Source of the DNA: Gemmatimonadota bacterium
GTDB taxonomy: Bacteria > Gemmatimonadota > Gemmatimonadetes > Gemmatimonadales > Gemmatimonadaceae
Direction: 5' to 3'
DNA: 64,000 bases
Assembly (NCBI GenBank): GCA_040388625.1
Contig: JAZKBK010000003.1
Span: forward strand, 62,001 to 126,000
In this document: one piece after another, positions 1 through 8,271 of the stretch
Layout of the letters: each line of letters opens with the position of its first letter
How positions within the stretch are numbered: the first letter of the stretch is position 1
Position numbers and translations under genes: made by a program
Notes under the pieces: model-generated
Seen by the model: the letters and a program-made list of their open reading frames with translations, nothing else
What the model was told of the DNA's origin: nothing
Databases searched by the model: none

Positions 1-554
1 GCGAGCGCGTTGTAGCTGTAGTACTCGTCGCAATTCTGAACCAGAAGGTCGCTGGATGATTCACGAATGCCGACGCCGATGACGTACTTGCCGTATTCCT
101 TGAGCTTGATGACCAGGCTCGAGAAATCGCTGTCGCCGCTGAGAAGAATGAACGTGCCGATCTCGGGTCGCGTGAACACGAGCTCGAGGGCATCGATCGC
201 GAGTCTGATATCGGTGGCGTTCTTTTTGGAGGAGCCGTAGGCCGGCGCGAAGATCAGATCGATCGAGGATTCGGAGAGGGGGACGATGTACTGCGGGTAT
301 CGTCGCCAGTCGGCGTAGGCGCGCTGGACCGATACCTTTCCCTTGACGATGTCCGATGAGAGGAGGCTGCGTAGCTCGGCGTTCAGATCCGAGCGAATTC
401 CCATCGTGACGTTGTCGAAATCGATGAGGAGAGCAGCGTTTGGAGCGTGGAAGGCGCCTCCGGAAGCGGAGAGCGTGGCGGCCTGTGGGCCGCGATGCAC
501 CGGCGCTACCGGGCCGCGAACTGCGACCGGGGGCCGGATGTGACGAGGTGGCAT
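1..554 (-). CDS. NYN-domain (LabA/DUF88-like) putative RNase, 3' end cut by window edge
   Basis: Reading the reverse strand from the ATG at 554 gives about 184 residues that run off the left edge, so the C-terminus is missing. After a Pro/Arg-rich N-terminus of about 38 residues comes the NYN (PIN-like) core: ALLIDFDNV near the start, then LLSGDSDFSSLV. The spaced acidic residues (DFDN, SGDSDF) are the metal-binding aspartates of the family. NYN proteins are predicted cytoplasmic nucleases acting on RNA. The start could be a little later, because the first 38 residues are low complexity. No partner gene is visible; the neighbour on the right is divergent, with a gap of about 110 bp. The family call is firm, the substrate unknown. 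Confidence 0.8.
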   Translation of the reverse strand, partial: MPPRHIRPPVAVRGPVAPVHRGPQAATLSASGGAFHAPNAALLIDFDNVTMGIRSDLNAELRSLLSSDIVKGKVSVQRAYADWRRYPQYIVPLSESSIDLIFAPAYGSSKKNATDIRLAIDALELVFTRPEIGTFILLSGDSDFSSLVIKLKEYGKYVIGVGIRESSSDLLVQNCDEYYSYNAL

Positions 555-663
555 ACGTTCGGTTTTGAGTTTTCACTGCGCGCGACTTCAGGTGCCGGTG
601 CCGGGGCTTTAGCCGTGGCAGCGGATCCTCGAAGTCGCGCAATCCCCTGTAATTTACAAGGAC

Positions 664-1887
664 ATGCCCCCGAAGCAACTGCACTACCGTACGCGACTGT
701 TCCTGATCCTGTCACTTTTCGCGCTGGTGCCAGCGGCCTTGCTGACGGTTTTGTGGGGCGTCACGCTCGGCAGCGCGCTCCCAATCGTGACCGGTCGCGC
801 AGGCTGGGACAGCGTGGCAGCGACGGGCCGGCGCGCGATCGCGGCGGCTGAGACGGCCCCGCTCAACCGAAAACAGCGCGCTGCGTTCAGCGAACACGAA
901 CGGGAATTGGGCGCCTCGCTGGAGCAGGCCGAGCGCTTCAATTACCTGGTTCGGCGCGGTGCCGAAGTGGTGGTGGTGTCATCGATCATCGTTCTCGCGG
1001 CGATCGGATTCGGCGCTTCGCGCGTTGCGGGACATCTCAGCAGACAGTTGAGCAGGCCGATCGACGAGCTGGTCGACTGGACCGAGCTCATAAGGCGTGG
1101 CGAGCAATTGCCGTCAGCGCCGCGAAAACGTGGAGCGCCCGAATTCGAGATACTTCGCCAGAGACTCAAGATGGCCGCCGTGGCACTCGATCTCGGCCGT
1201 CAGCGCGCCGTTGAGGCGGAGCGCCTCCGCGCATTTCGCGAGAGCGCGCGCCAGGTTGCCCACGAGCTCAAGAATCCGCTGACACCCATTCGCTTCGCGA
1301 TCGATCGTCTGCGTCGCGGCGCACCGCCAGAACTCGCTGAAACGGTGGAAGTTCTCGCGATTGAAACTGAGCGACTCGAACGTACCGCGCGCAGCTTCGC
1401 ACAGTTTGGACGCCTGCCGGAAGGACCACCATCGCAGATCGACATCGGCGAGCTGGTGCGATATGCGGCGACCGCTACGGTTCCACCCACGATGAAGCTG
1501 GACCTGACCGTCGCGGAGGGACTTCCAATGATACTGGGGTATCACGACGCGCTCGCCGGCGCGGTATCCAACGTGCTGCTCAACGCAGTCGATGCGTGCG
1601 AGGGCAAGGGCAAGCTGACCGTTCGGGTGTCCGAATCGTCTCTGCAGGGCAAGCGAGCAGTCAATATTCAGATCGAGGACAACGGCCCCGGAATCGGCGC
1701 GCAGCAATTGAAACGCATCTGGGAGCCGTACGTGACTAATAAGGCAGGTGGTACCGGACTTGGATTGGCGATTGCACGTCAGGCCGTGTGGGCGCACGAC
1801 GGGTCGGTATCGGCATACAGCGACATTGGAACGGGCACCAGGATCGAGTTCACCCTTCCGATCGATGCCTTGATGACGGAGACTTGA
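664..1887 (+). CDS. NtrY-like membrane sensor histidine kinase
   Basis: This 407-residue protein has a transmembrane segment at about 11-31, an extracytoplasmic stretch to about 98, and a second membrane segment at about 101-118. A HAMP-like linker follows, then HisKA with the phospho-acceptor His200 in the H-box ARQVAHELKNPLTP. The HATPase domain shows an N-box (NVLLNAVDAC), G1 (DNGPGIG) and G2 (GGTGLGLAI). The 'HELKNPLTPI' wording is typical of NtrY kinases. It is first in a five-gene run, and the third gene downstream encodes an NtrC-type receiver/AAA+ protein, its probable partner. The signal sensed is unknown. AAGGA lies directly before the ATG, so it is too close to serve as a normal Shine-Dalgarno. 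Confidence 0.9.
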   Translation: MPPKQLHYRTRLFLILSLFALVPAALLTVLWGVTLGSALPIVTGRAGWDSVAATGRRAIAAAETAPLNRKQRAAFSEHERELGASLEQAERFNYLVRRGAEVVVVSSIIVLAAIGFGASRVAGHLSRQLSRPIDELVDWTELIRRGEQLPSAPRKRGAPEFEILRQRLKMAAVALDLGRQRAVEAERLRAFRESARQVAHELKNPLTPIRFAIDRLRRGAPPELAETVEVLAIETERLERTARSFAQFGRLPEGPPSQIDIGELVRYAATATVPPTMKLDLTVAEGLPMILGYHDALAGAVSNVLLNAVDACEGKGKLTVRVSESSLQGKRAVNIQIEDNGPGIGAQQLKRIWEPYVTNKAGGTGLGLAIARQAVWAHDGSVSAYSDIGTGTRIEFTLPIDALMTET

Positions 1888-1889
1888 TC

Positions 1890-2183
1890 ATGGACAAGGA
1901 TGTATTTGCAGCACTCATCGGAGGCATCTGCTTCGTGTCGGTGACTACCGTGCTGCCGGTGTGTGTCATGTACCTGCGTCGCGGTAATCGGACAAAGGAA
2001 CACCAGGCACAATTGCCAGTCGCTGATATCGTTGCGCGGCTGGAGCGAATCGAGACGGGGATGGAATCAATGTCAGCGGAGATCGAACGCATAGGCGAGG
2101 GACAGCGCTTCACCACCAGACTGTTGAACGAGCGCGAGCCGCGCATGCTCGAGAACGTGGACGCTGCAACACGGAGAGTTTGA
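1890..2183 (+). CDS. Small membrane-anchored protein, paralogue A
   Basis: This 97-residue protein starts at the ATG two bases after the kinase stop. It has one hydrophobic segment at about residues 5-25 followed by a basic patch (RRGNRTK). A short amphipathic helix rich in Glu and Ile follows (DIVARLERIETGMESMSAEIERIGEGQRFTTRLL). No enzymatic domain is recognised. It shares the order TM, basic, 'RLxRIExxxExMxxExERIxEGQRFTTxLL' with the next gene, so the two are tandem duplicates. Placement inside a kinase/regulator operon suggests an accessory membrane role, but that is inference. Homologues of unknown function would be expected only in close relatives. Confidence 0.7.
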   Translation: MDKDVFAALIGGICFVSVTTVLPVCVMYLRRGNRTKEHQAQLPVADIVARLERIETGMESMSAEIERIGEGQRFTTRLLNEREPRMLENVDAATRRV

Positions 2184-2184
2184 C

Positions 2185-2532
2185 ATGGGTCCAGACGTAA
2201 TAGTACCGGTCAGCGGAATGATGATGATACTCGGCATCGTGCTTGGAATACCACTAGTGCGGAGTTACACGAGACGAGTGGAATCACGACCGGCGCGCGA
2301 TGCGCTTCCGACGGGCGAGCTCTTCACGCGCCTCGACAGAATCGAGCAGTCCATCGAAGCAATGGCAACGGAGGTCGAGCGCATCGCCGAAGGGCAGCGG
2401 TTCACCACCAAGCTGCTTTCCGAAGTCCGTACGAGTGCGCCTTCCGCGCTGGCCGCGCCCGCGCCCGGTGCGGCTGCGCCGGCGATGCAGCCGGACGGAA
2501 CCGTCCTGTCCGAAGCCGCGCGACGGTCCTGA
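2185..2532 (+). CDS. Small membrane-anchored protein, paralogue B
   Basis: This 115-residue protein follows one base after its paralogue. It has an N-terminal hydrophobic segment at about 7-25 (VSGMMMILGIVLGIPL), a basic stop-transfer stretch, then an amphipathic helix ending in AEGQRFTTKLL. An Ala/Pro-rich tail (APAPGAAAPA) completes it. The helix region matches the upstream gene nearly residue for residue, while the tail is new. It is co-transcribed with the NtrY-like kinase and the NtrC-type protein, seven bases upstream of the latter. Function is unknown. A membrane-tethered coiled-coil pair acting on the two-component system is one possibility, but nothing in the sequence proves it. Confidence 0.7.
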   Translation: MGPDVIVPVSGMMMILGIVLGIPLVRSYTRRVESRPARDALPTGELFTRLDRIEQSIEAMATEVERIAEGQRFTTKLLSEVRTSAPSALAAPAPGAAAPAMQPDGTVLSEAARRS

Positions 2533-2538
2533 CACAGC

Positions 2539-5262
2539 GTGCAGCGCGTACTGATCGTTGACGACGAGCCGAACATTCGCCGGATGGTCGGCGCGCTTCT
2601 CTCCGCTGAAGGATACGAGGTGCGCGAAGCCGCCGACGGTGCTGCCGGAGTAAGAGCGGTCGAGGAGGAGGAGCCGGACGTCGCCTTGATAGATCTCATG
2701 ATGCCGGGCGGAATGGACGGCATCGCCACCCTTGCAAAGATTCGCGAGCGCTGGTCCGATCTGCCCGTGATCATGATGAGCGGCCGCGCGTCGCTGAGCG
2801 ATGCAGTGCGCGCAACCAAGGTCGGCGCGGTGAACTTCCTGGAGAAACCACTCGCACCCGAGACCGTTCTCCTTGCACTCGGCTCCGCACTCGAGCTGAG
2901 ACAGGCTCGCCGCGCGGCACGCGTGCTGCGCGCCGAGCTCGGCCGCACAGGCGAAATGGTCGGCTCGAGCAGCGCGATGGTCCGTGTTCGAGAGCTGACG
3001 GCACGCGTCGCACTCAGTGATGCGCGCGTTCTGATCAGCGGTGAGTCCGGAACGGGCAAGGAGCTTGTCGCAGCCGCGATCCACGAGCACGGCCCACGCC
3101 GCGATCGTCCATTCGTGCGCGTGAACTGCGCCGCGATTCCTCGCGACCTCGTGGAGAGCGAGATGTTCGGCCACGAGAAGGGATCGTTCACCGGTGCCGC
3201 CGAGCGCCGCATCGGCAAGTTCGAGCTGGCCGACACCGGAACGTTGTTTCTCGACGAGATAGGGGACCTGAGCATGGAAGCACAGGCCAAGCTTCTGCGC
3301 GCCATCGAGGCCAAGGAGATTCAGCGCGTCGGCGGAAACAAGACCATCAAGGTCGACGTACGCATCATTGCGGCGACCAACCACGATCTCGCAAAGGCGG
3401 TGGACGATGGTGAGTTCCGCGAGGATCTCTACTTTCGACTGAACGTCATTCCGATCCACCTGCCGCCGCTGCGCGAGCGAGGCAACGACGTGGTCGAGCT
3501 GATTCACCATTTTTCGGAGATCCAGCATCAGCGCACGGGCCGCCCCACGCTCACGTGGTCGGCCGACGCCGAGGCGCGCATGCGATCGTATGCGTGGCCT
3601 GGCAATGTGCGCGAGCTGGCGAACATTGTGGAGCGCCTCGCAATCCTCAGCAATGACTCCCACATCGGGACCGGAGACATCGCCGCGGTGCTTCCCGTCC
3701 CGCGTGACACAAACGCCGCAAGCACCGCTGTCTCCGATGATCGCGGTCTTACGGATACGTTGGACGACATGGAGCGGCGCATGATCGCCGATGCACTGGC
3801 GTGGGCGTCCGGAAACGTTGCCGAAGCAGCGCGCCGGCTGCAAACCGATCGCGCAAATCTGTATCGGCGCATGAAGCGGCTTGGCATGGCTGCGACGGTG
3901 CTGGCGCTCTGTTCGCTGTCGTTACTGGCCGCGCTGTCAACTTCACCCAGAACGCTTGCTGCCCAGGGCGTGCCGGCGCGTCCAGACACGACGATCAGCG
4001 ATACCACTACCGCGTACGATTATCCCAGCAACGACGATCGCCCGTACATCCATCTCGAGCCAAGCCTGTCGTCGGGGAAAACGTACAACCGCGTGGAAGG
4101 GTTGTCGGTTCTGCTGGGGCCCGCACTCACGATTGAAACACCAAAGTTCGCGCTGGAGGGGACGGCGTATCTGATCGCGCGTACCGCCCGCGGCTTCAGC
4201 ACTGCGGAGCCGGACGGCGGACACGACCTTCGGATCAGAACGCGCTTCGGTCCGGACAAATCGCTTGGACTCGAAGGCCGGCTGTACAGCGTAATATCAC
4301 CGATCGAATCCTGGCAACTGACGGAGCCGGAAGAGGGTCTTGCGGCGTTTCTCTTTCGACGTGATTACCGCGATTACTACGGCCGCCATGGCGGCAGGAT
4401 CAGTACTTCGTGGACGTTCAGCCGAAAGGCCGCGTTCTCCGCCGGCTATGCCGTGGAACGCTGGTCCAGCACCGACGAGGAGAATCCATTCACGCTGTTT
4501 CGTCCCACTGCACGGTGGCGGCAGAATCCGGTGGTCGACGAAGGTGTCTTTCATCTTCTGACTTTCAGCGGCACCTTCGATACGCGCAACGACGAACGGG
4601 AACCGAGTGGTGGATGGTACCTGACCGGTACGTTCGAGCACGGGTCGAGCCCATCGGCGATACTCGCGCCGCAGGTTCAGAATCCGGTTCCTTCCGGCAT
4701 TTCATCGCCGCCGCAACCGATCTCATACGGTCGGGTGTTCTTCGATCTGCGGCGTTACAACAGAGTCTCTCCCCGCACGCAGCTGGACGGGAGAATCGTC
4801 GCTGGCGGCTGGGTCAGCGGCGACGAGCTGCCACTGGAGCGAAAGCTTTCCGTGACAGGCTCGGGGGTTCTGCCCGGTTACGAATTCCGCGAGACGCAGG
4901 ATGGACCGGACGTGATGCAGTGCACGGCGCGTGGCGTAGTTGCTTCGGACAATCCCGTAATGTGCGATCGTATCGTACTCGGTCAGCTCGAGCTGCGGAC
5001 GCAGCTTGCCTCGCACCCATTCGACATCTTCAACATACCGGCACTGCGCCTGCGCAGCGTCGGTTTTACAGCGAGCCCCGTCGGAGTGTTCTTCGTTGAC
5101 GTCGGCCGCGGCTGGCGCACCACGACGCCATGGCCGTCCAGTTACAAGGCTGACGTCGGTGCCGGACTCGATCTCGGGCTGCTTGGCGCGTATGTCGCGA
5201 AAGCCGTGACCGACGGGGGCGAGCCACTCCGTTTCTTCGTACGCATACGGCGCAGATTCTGA
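2539..5262 (+). CDS. NtrC-type sigma-54 activator fused in frame to an Omp85-like outer membrane barrel
   Basis: One uninterrupted 907-codon frame from a GTG start encodes two normally separate proteins. Residues 1-120 are a receiver (VDDE acidic pocket, phospho-acceptor Asp52, Lys in LEKPL). Residues 135-375 are a sigma-54 AAA+ domain with Walker A GESGTGKE, a GSFTGA loop (Ser for the usual Ala), Walker B TLFLDEIGDL and an arginine-finger region. Residues about 405-448 are a Fis-type HTH ending RANLYRRMKRLGM. With no stop or linker there follows a typical signal peptide (VLALCSLSLLAALS ... LAAQ). After it comes a beta-rich region with Omp85 landmarks: GSGVLPGYEFRE and a C-terminal aromatic residue (RIRRRF). 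A cytosolic regulator and an exported barrel cannot work in one chain unless it is cleaved or translated separately. An internal start, a true fusion and a lost stop codon (mutation or sequence error) are all possible. Confidence 0.85.
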   Translation: MQRVLIVDDEPNIRRMVGALLSAEGYEVREAADGAAGVRAVEEEEPDVALIDLMMPGGMDGIATLAKIRERWSDLPVIMMSGRASLSDAVRATKVGAVNFLEKPLAPETVLLALGSALELRQARRAARVLRAELGRTGEMVGSSSAMVRVRELTARVALSDARVLISGESGTGKELVAAAIHEHGPRRDRPFVRVNCAAIPRDLVESEMFGHEKGSFTGAAERRIGKFELADTGTLFLDEIGDLSMEAQAKLLRAIEAKEIQRVGGNKTIKVDVRIIAATNHDLAKAVDDGEFREDLYFRLNVIPIHLPPLRERGNDVVELIHHFSEIQHQRTGRPTLTWSADAEARMRSYAWPGNVRELANIVERLAILSNDSHIGTGDIAAVLPVPRDTNAASTAVSDDRGLTDTLDDMERRMIADALAWASGNVAEAARRLQTDRANLYRRMKRLGMAATVLALCSLSLLAALSTSPRTLAAQGVPARPDTTISDTTTAYDYPSNDDRPYIHLEPSLSSGKTYNRVEGLSVLLGPALTIETPKFALEGTAYLIARTARGFSTAEPDGGHDLRIRTRFGPDKSLGLEGRLYSVISPIESWQLTEPEEGLAAFLFRRDYRDYYGRHGGRISTSWTFSRKAAFSAGYAVERWSSTDEENPFTLFRPTARWRQNPVVDEGVFHLLTFSGTFDTRNDEREPSGGWYLTGTFEHGSSPSAILAPQVQNPVPSGISSPPQPISYGRVFFDLRRYNRVSPRTQLDGRIVAGGWVSGDELPLERKLSVTGSGVLPGYEFRETQDGPDVMQCTARGVVASDNPVMCDRIVLGQLELRTQLASHPFDIFNIPALRLRSVGFTASPVGVFFVDVGRGWRTTTPWPSSYKADVGAGLDLGLLGAYVAKAVTDGGEPLRFFVRIRRRF
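3871..5262 (+). other. Candidate internal start for a separate Omp85-like barrel protein
   Basis: Two in-frame ATG codons, at 3871 (Met445 of the fused frame) and 3886 (Met450), lie in the last turn of the Fis helix. From 3871 the product would be 463 residues. It would start MKRLGMAATVLALCSLS, with a positively charged n-region, hydrophobic h-region and an Ala-x-Ala-like cleavage site before Gln (TLAAQ). This is exactly what an exported outer-membrane protein needs. No strong Shine-Dalgarno precedes either ATG (upstream bases are TCTGTATCGGCGC), so initiation would depend on coupling. The mature part resembles the bacterial surface antigen barrel family, with the GxLPGYxFRE-type turn and the final Phe used by the BAM machinery. 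It has no clear POTRA domain. Confidence 0.5.
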
Positions 5263-5264
5263 CT

Positions 5265-5903
5265 GTGCGCTGGCTCGCGATCACCGTACTTGCGACGTGC
5301 GCCTTCGCCGGCGTTGGAACGGCGCAATCGGCGCGCGTCGATATCGTGCTTCCAGCGCGATCCGATCTCGCGACGCAACCGCCTGCAATACGAACGACCG
5401 GCGTTCTCGCAGCTGGTAGAACCGCCGAGCTGATAAGGAACGGCTTTCCGGCGCGCCTGCATTACAAGCTCGAACGCTGGGCCGCGGGCACGTTCGTGAA
5501 TGACGTGAAGGCGACTGCCGAGTGGGAGATGATCGCGCAATACGATCCGCTCGCCAAGACGTACAAGCTGATTCGCGCAACGACGAAAAATGCGGTAGTG
5601 GTAGGCGAATACACGGAGCTGAGTGACGCAGATGCAAAGCTTGCCGAGCCCTTCCCCGCTCCGATCTCGCCGCCGCGGCCGGGCGAGAAGAGTTACTACG
5701 CGCTGACCCTCAACGTCGAGGCAATGTCACTGGGGGATCTCGACGAAGTGCAGCGGTGGCTGCGTGGCGAGCTGCGGCCAGCAGTGCGGGGACACCGTAA
5801 CCCTGGAACCGTGGTGAGCTCCGGGGTGAGAACGCTCGTCGTGCGTATCCTGGGTGGCGAGCGCATCGTATATCAGGCGAGCACGGGCGTGTTCAAGCCC
5901 TGA
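5265..5903 (+). CDS. Exported DUF4390-like protein
   Basis: This 212-residue protein starts at a GTG three bases after the barrel stop. It has a signal peptide (RWLAITVLATCAFAGVGTAQ) and a mature part with GFPARLHYKLERW, a W/Y-rich middle (EWEMIAQYDPLAKTYKLI) and a conserved-looking 'LGDLDEVQRWLRGE' end. In Proteobacteria DUF4390 proteins are exported and encoded beside ntrY/ntrX, and the same neighbourhood is seen here. The family call rests on this pattern and context, not on a search. It probably acts in the periplasm with the NtrY-like kinase or the barrel. Its last 31 bases overlap the 3' end of the convergent glycerate kinase gene. Confidence 0.6.
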   Translation: MRWLAITVLATCAFAGVGTAQSARVDIVLPARSDLATQPPAIRTTGVLAAGRTAELIRNGFPARLHYKLERWAAGTFVNDVKATAEWEMIAQYDPLAKTYKLIRATTKNAVVVGEYTELSDADAKLAEPFPAPISPPRPGEKSYYALTLNVEAMSLGDLDEVQRWLRGELRPAVRGHRNPGTVVSSGVRTLVVRILGGERIVYQASTGVFKP

Positions 5904-7180
5904 GGACCACCCTTCGGCACGGCAAGCGCGACGATGATGTCCATGACGTTCGTGCCGGTCGGCCCGGTTCGCACGAGCGCACCGATCGATTTCCAGAATG
6001 TGTGAGTGTCGTTTGCCGCCAGCGCGGCGTGTGCGTCCCGCCCATGTGCGCGCGCCTTGCTGATCGAATCGCCGTCCGCAACGGCGCCGGCAGCATCGGT
6101 CGGCCCATCGATCCCGTCCGTTCCCAGTGATACGACGGCCATGCCGGGAACACCGTCCATTGAGATCGCGGCACCCAGCACGAGCTCCTGATTGCGTCCA
6201 CCGACCCCGTTGCCACGGACGGTAACTGTCGTCTCGCCGGCATAGATCAAAGCAACCTTGCCGCCGACACGCTTGCATTCATCGCGCGCCGCCTTGACGA
6301 TCTCCATACCTGCGAGATTCGCCTCGCCCGTGAGTGATGTCGTGACAATCCGGGCCGCATAGCCGAGCGCCTGCGCCTGTGCGCGTGCAGCCTCGGCGGC
6401 GGTGACGTTGCTGCCGATCACGTAACTCTCTGCGCGCCCGAGGCGCGGGTCGTCCGGCTTGGGCGATTCGTCGGTTCCGCCCTCCAGATGCGAACGTATC
6501 GATGCGGGTAGCCGATCCCATACGCCACGCGAGCGGCACACAGCGATCGCGTCGGCGACGGTCGTCGGATCCGCGACCGTCGGACCTGACGCGATGGTGG
6601 CGAGCGAGTCGCCAACGACGTCCGACAACACGAACGCAACGACACGCGCCGGAAATGCTATTGCAGCGAGACGGCCGCCCTTGAGCTGGTCGAGGTGCTT
6701 TCGGACACAGTTCAACTCCTCGATCGTCGCCCCCGCGCGGAGCAGCAGCGTCGTGGCGCTCGCGATGTCGTCGACAGATAGACCCTGAGCCGGAAGTGTC
6801 GTCAACGCAGACGCTCCGCCGGAGATGAGGCACAGGAGCGTTTCGTCCGCTCTCAACGACTCGGCGACTCCGAGAATCATTCGCGCGCCCTGGGCGCCGC
6901 GCTCATTCGGTATTGGATGTCCGCCAACCAGACAGGTGGTGCCGGCCACGTCGATTCGTACTGGATCAGGCGAGATGACTACACCGCGGCCGACGGATTG
7001 GCCGAGGACGCTCAAAGCCGCGGAAGCCATCGCTCCAGCGGCCTTTCCAGTGGCGACGAGCGAGACATCGCCAACGATGCGGTGGCGGGCCAGCGCGTGT
7101 CGCACGAGATCGCCCGGGTCGACTGCTGCGATCCCTGCGAGAGCGCAGGTAACCGCGTCCCTGCGAATCGCTTCGCTCAT
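5873..7180 (-). CDS. Glycerate 2-kinase (GckA/MOFRL family)
   Basis: This 435-residue cytoplasmic enzyme is expected to phosphorylate D-glycerate to 2-phosphoglycerate with ATP. The N-terminal DUF4147 half shows LVATGKAAGAMA and GGHPIPNE, then ISGGASALTTLP and the conserved LNCVRKHLDQLKGGRLA. The C-terminal MOFRL half shows AGETTVTVRGNGVGGRNQE and SLGTDGIDGPTDAAG. Both halves and the length match the family; some homologues are annotated as hydroxypyruvate reductase (TtuD). It lies seven bases downstream of a D-2-hydroxyacid dehydrogenase gene that would make glycerate, so the two should act in sequence. Its 3' end overlaps the opposite-strand DUF4390-like gene by 31 bp. Confidence 0.9.
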   Translation of the reverse strand: MSEAIRRDAVTCALAGIAAVDPGDLVRHALARHRIVGDVSLVATGKAAGAMASAALSVLGQSVGRGVVISPDPVRIDVAGTTCLVGGHPIPNERGAQGARMILGVAESLRADETLLCLISGGASALTTLPAQGLSVDDIASATTLLLRAGATIEELNCVRKHLDQLKGGRLAAIAFPARVVAFVLSDVVGDSLATIASGPTVADPTTVADAIAVCRSRGVWDRLPASIRSHLEGGTDESPKPDDPRLGRAESYVIGSNVTAAEAARAQAQALGYAARIVTTSLTGEANLAGMEIVKAARDECKRVGGKVALIYAGETTVTVRGNGVGGRNQELVLGAAISMDGVPGMAVVSLGTDGIDGPTDAAGAVADGDSISKARAHGRDAHAALAANDTHTFWKSIGALVRTGPTGTNVMDIIVALAVPKGGPQGLNTPVLA

Positions 7181-7187
7181 GGACGCG

Positions 7188-8243
7188 TCAAGCGCTCGCG
7201 GCGCTTCTCCTCGCGACGTATGCGGCGGAATCGTAAACTTCCGGATTCACGACGTTCGGCGCGCGCTCGCCCTTCAGGTGCGCGACGGCGTTGGTGGCTG
7301 CCATCGTCGCCATTCTGTCACGTGTGTCCTGACTTCCACTTGCGATGTGTGGGACCAGAATCGCATTCCGACACTCGGCGAGTCCGGCCACCATCAGCGG
7401 CTCGTTTTCAAAGACATCGAGTGCCGCACCCGCGATTGTACCGTCGCGCAGCGCTCTGACCAGCGCCGCCTCGTCCACCACCGGCCCACGTGAGACGTTT
7501 ATCAGATACGCGGTCTTCTTCATCATGCCCAGTTCGCGCTCGCTGATCATGTGACGCGTTTCAGCTGTGAGCAGCGGATGCAGCGATACGAAATCACTCT
7601 CGCGCAGCAGGTCTTCGAGCGACGACGCGCGTACGTGTCGCGACGGGTCCGCTGCGTCGGCCGCGATTGCGGCTGGATTGTGAGGGTCGTAGGCAAGGAT
7701 GTCCATGTCGAACCCGATCGCGCGTCGCGCTACGGCTGCGCCGATGCGTCCGTAGCCGACAATGCCGAGCACCTTGCGCTTGCCCGTGCCGCCTGGACTG
7801 ACGTCGCCACCGAGGAAGAGATTCGGCCCCCACAGCTTGTAGCGGCCGGCAACCATGTATTCGTGAGCCTCGACGATTCGACGCGCGATGCCCAGTATCA
7901 ATGCCCACGTCAGGTCGGCAGTGGTATCCGTCAGCACACCCGGCGTATTCGATACCGGGATTCCAAGCTCGGTCGCGGCAACGACGTCGATGTTGTTGAA
8001 TCCAACTGCGTAATTCGCGACGCCAAGCAATCGCGGATTTGCATTCAGCACGTCGCGCGTGATCGGCTCGGTGAGCAACGAAAGCAGCACGTCGGCGGTG
8101 CGTACGCCGGCGAGCAGCTCTGCCGAAGTGAGTCCCTTCTCCTCGTCAGACTGGCCCACGGTGACCGTGGCGCCCGCCTGACGCAGGATCGGAATTGCAA
8201 CTTCCGGGATCCTGCGAGTCATGAAAACGTTTCTTTCTTTCAT
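7188..8243 (-). CDS. Hydroxypyruvate/glyoxylate reductase (D-2-hydroxyacid dehydrogenase)
   Basis: This 351-residue NAD(P)-dependent enzyme probably reduces glyoxylate to glycolate or hydroxypyruvate to D-glycerate. The N-terminus reads NVFMTRRIPEVA, as in GyaR-type enzymes. A catalytic-domain segment follows, then the Rossmann motif GIVGYGRIGAAVARR, the substrate arginine in NVSRGPVVDE, a Glu in the DVFENEPL segment, and the catalytic His in LVPHIAS. I chose the ATG at 8243 because it gives the canonical family N-terminus. An upstream extension in frame would run into the end of the neighbouring aminotransferase gene. The glycerate kinase gene follows directly. A downstream MTRRIPE start at 8222 is an alternative. 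Confidence 0.88.
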   Translation of the reverse strand: MKERNVFMTRRIPEVAIPILRQAGATVTVGQSDEEKGLTSAELLAGVRTADVLLSLLTEPITRDVLNANPRLLGVANYAVGFNNIDVVAATELGIPVSNTPGVLTDTTADLTWALILGIARRIVEAHEYMVAGRYKLWGPNLFLGGDVSPGGTGKRKVLGIVGYGRIGAAVARRAIGFDMDILAYDPHNPAAIAADAADPSRHVRASSLEDLLRESDFVSLHPLLTAETRHMISERELGMMKKTAYLINVSRGPVVDEAALVRALRDGTIAGAALDVFENEPLMVAGLAECRNAILVPHIASGSQDTRDRMATMAATNAVAHLKGERAPNVVNPEVYDSAAYVARRSAASA

Positions 8244-8271
8244 CGTGCTACGGTTTGAGTGATGGAACCGA

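Noticed and set aside
2284..3843. 519-codon minus-strand open frame opposite the NtrC part
   Set aside because: It is a mirror of the NtrC coding sequence and shows no motifs.
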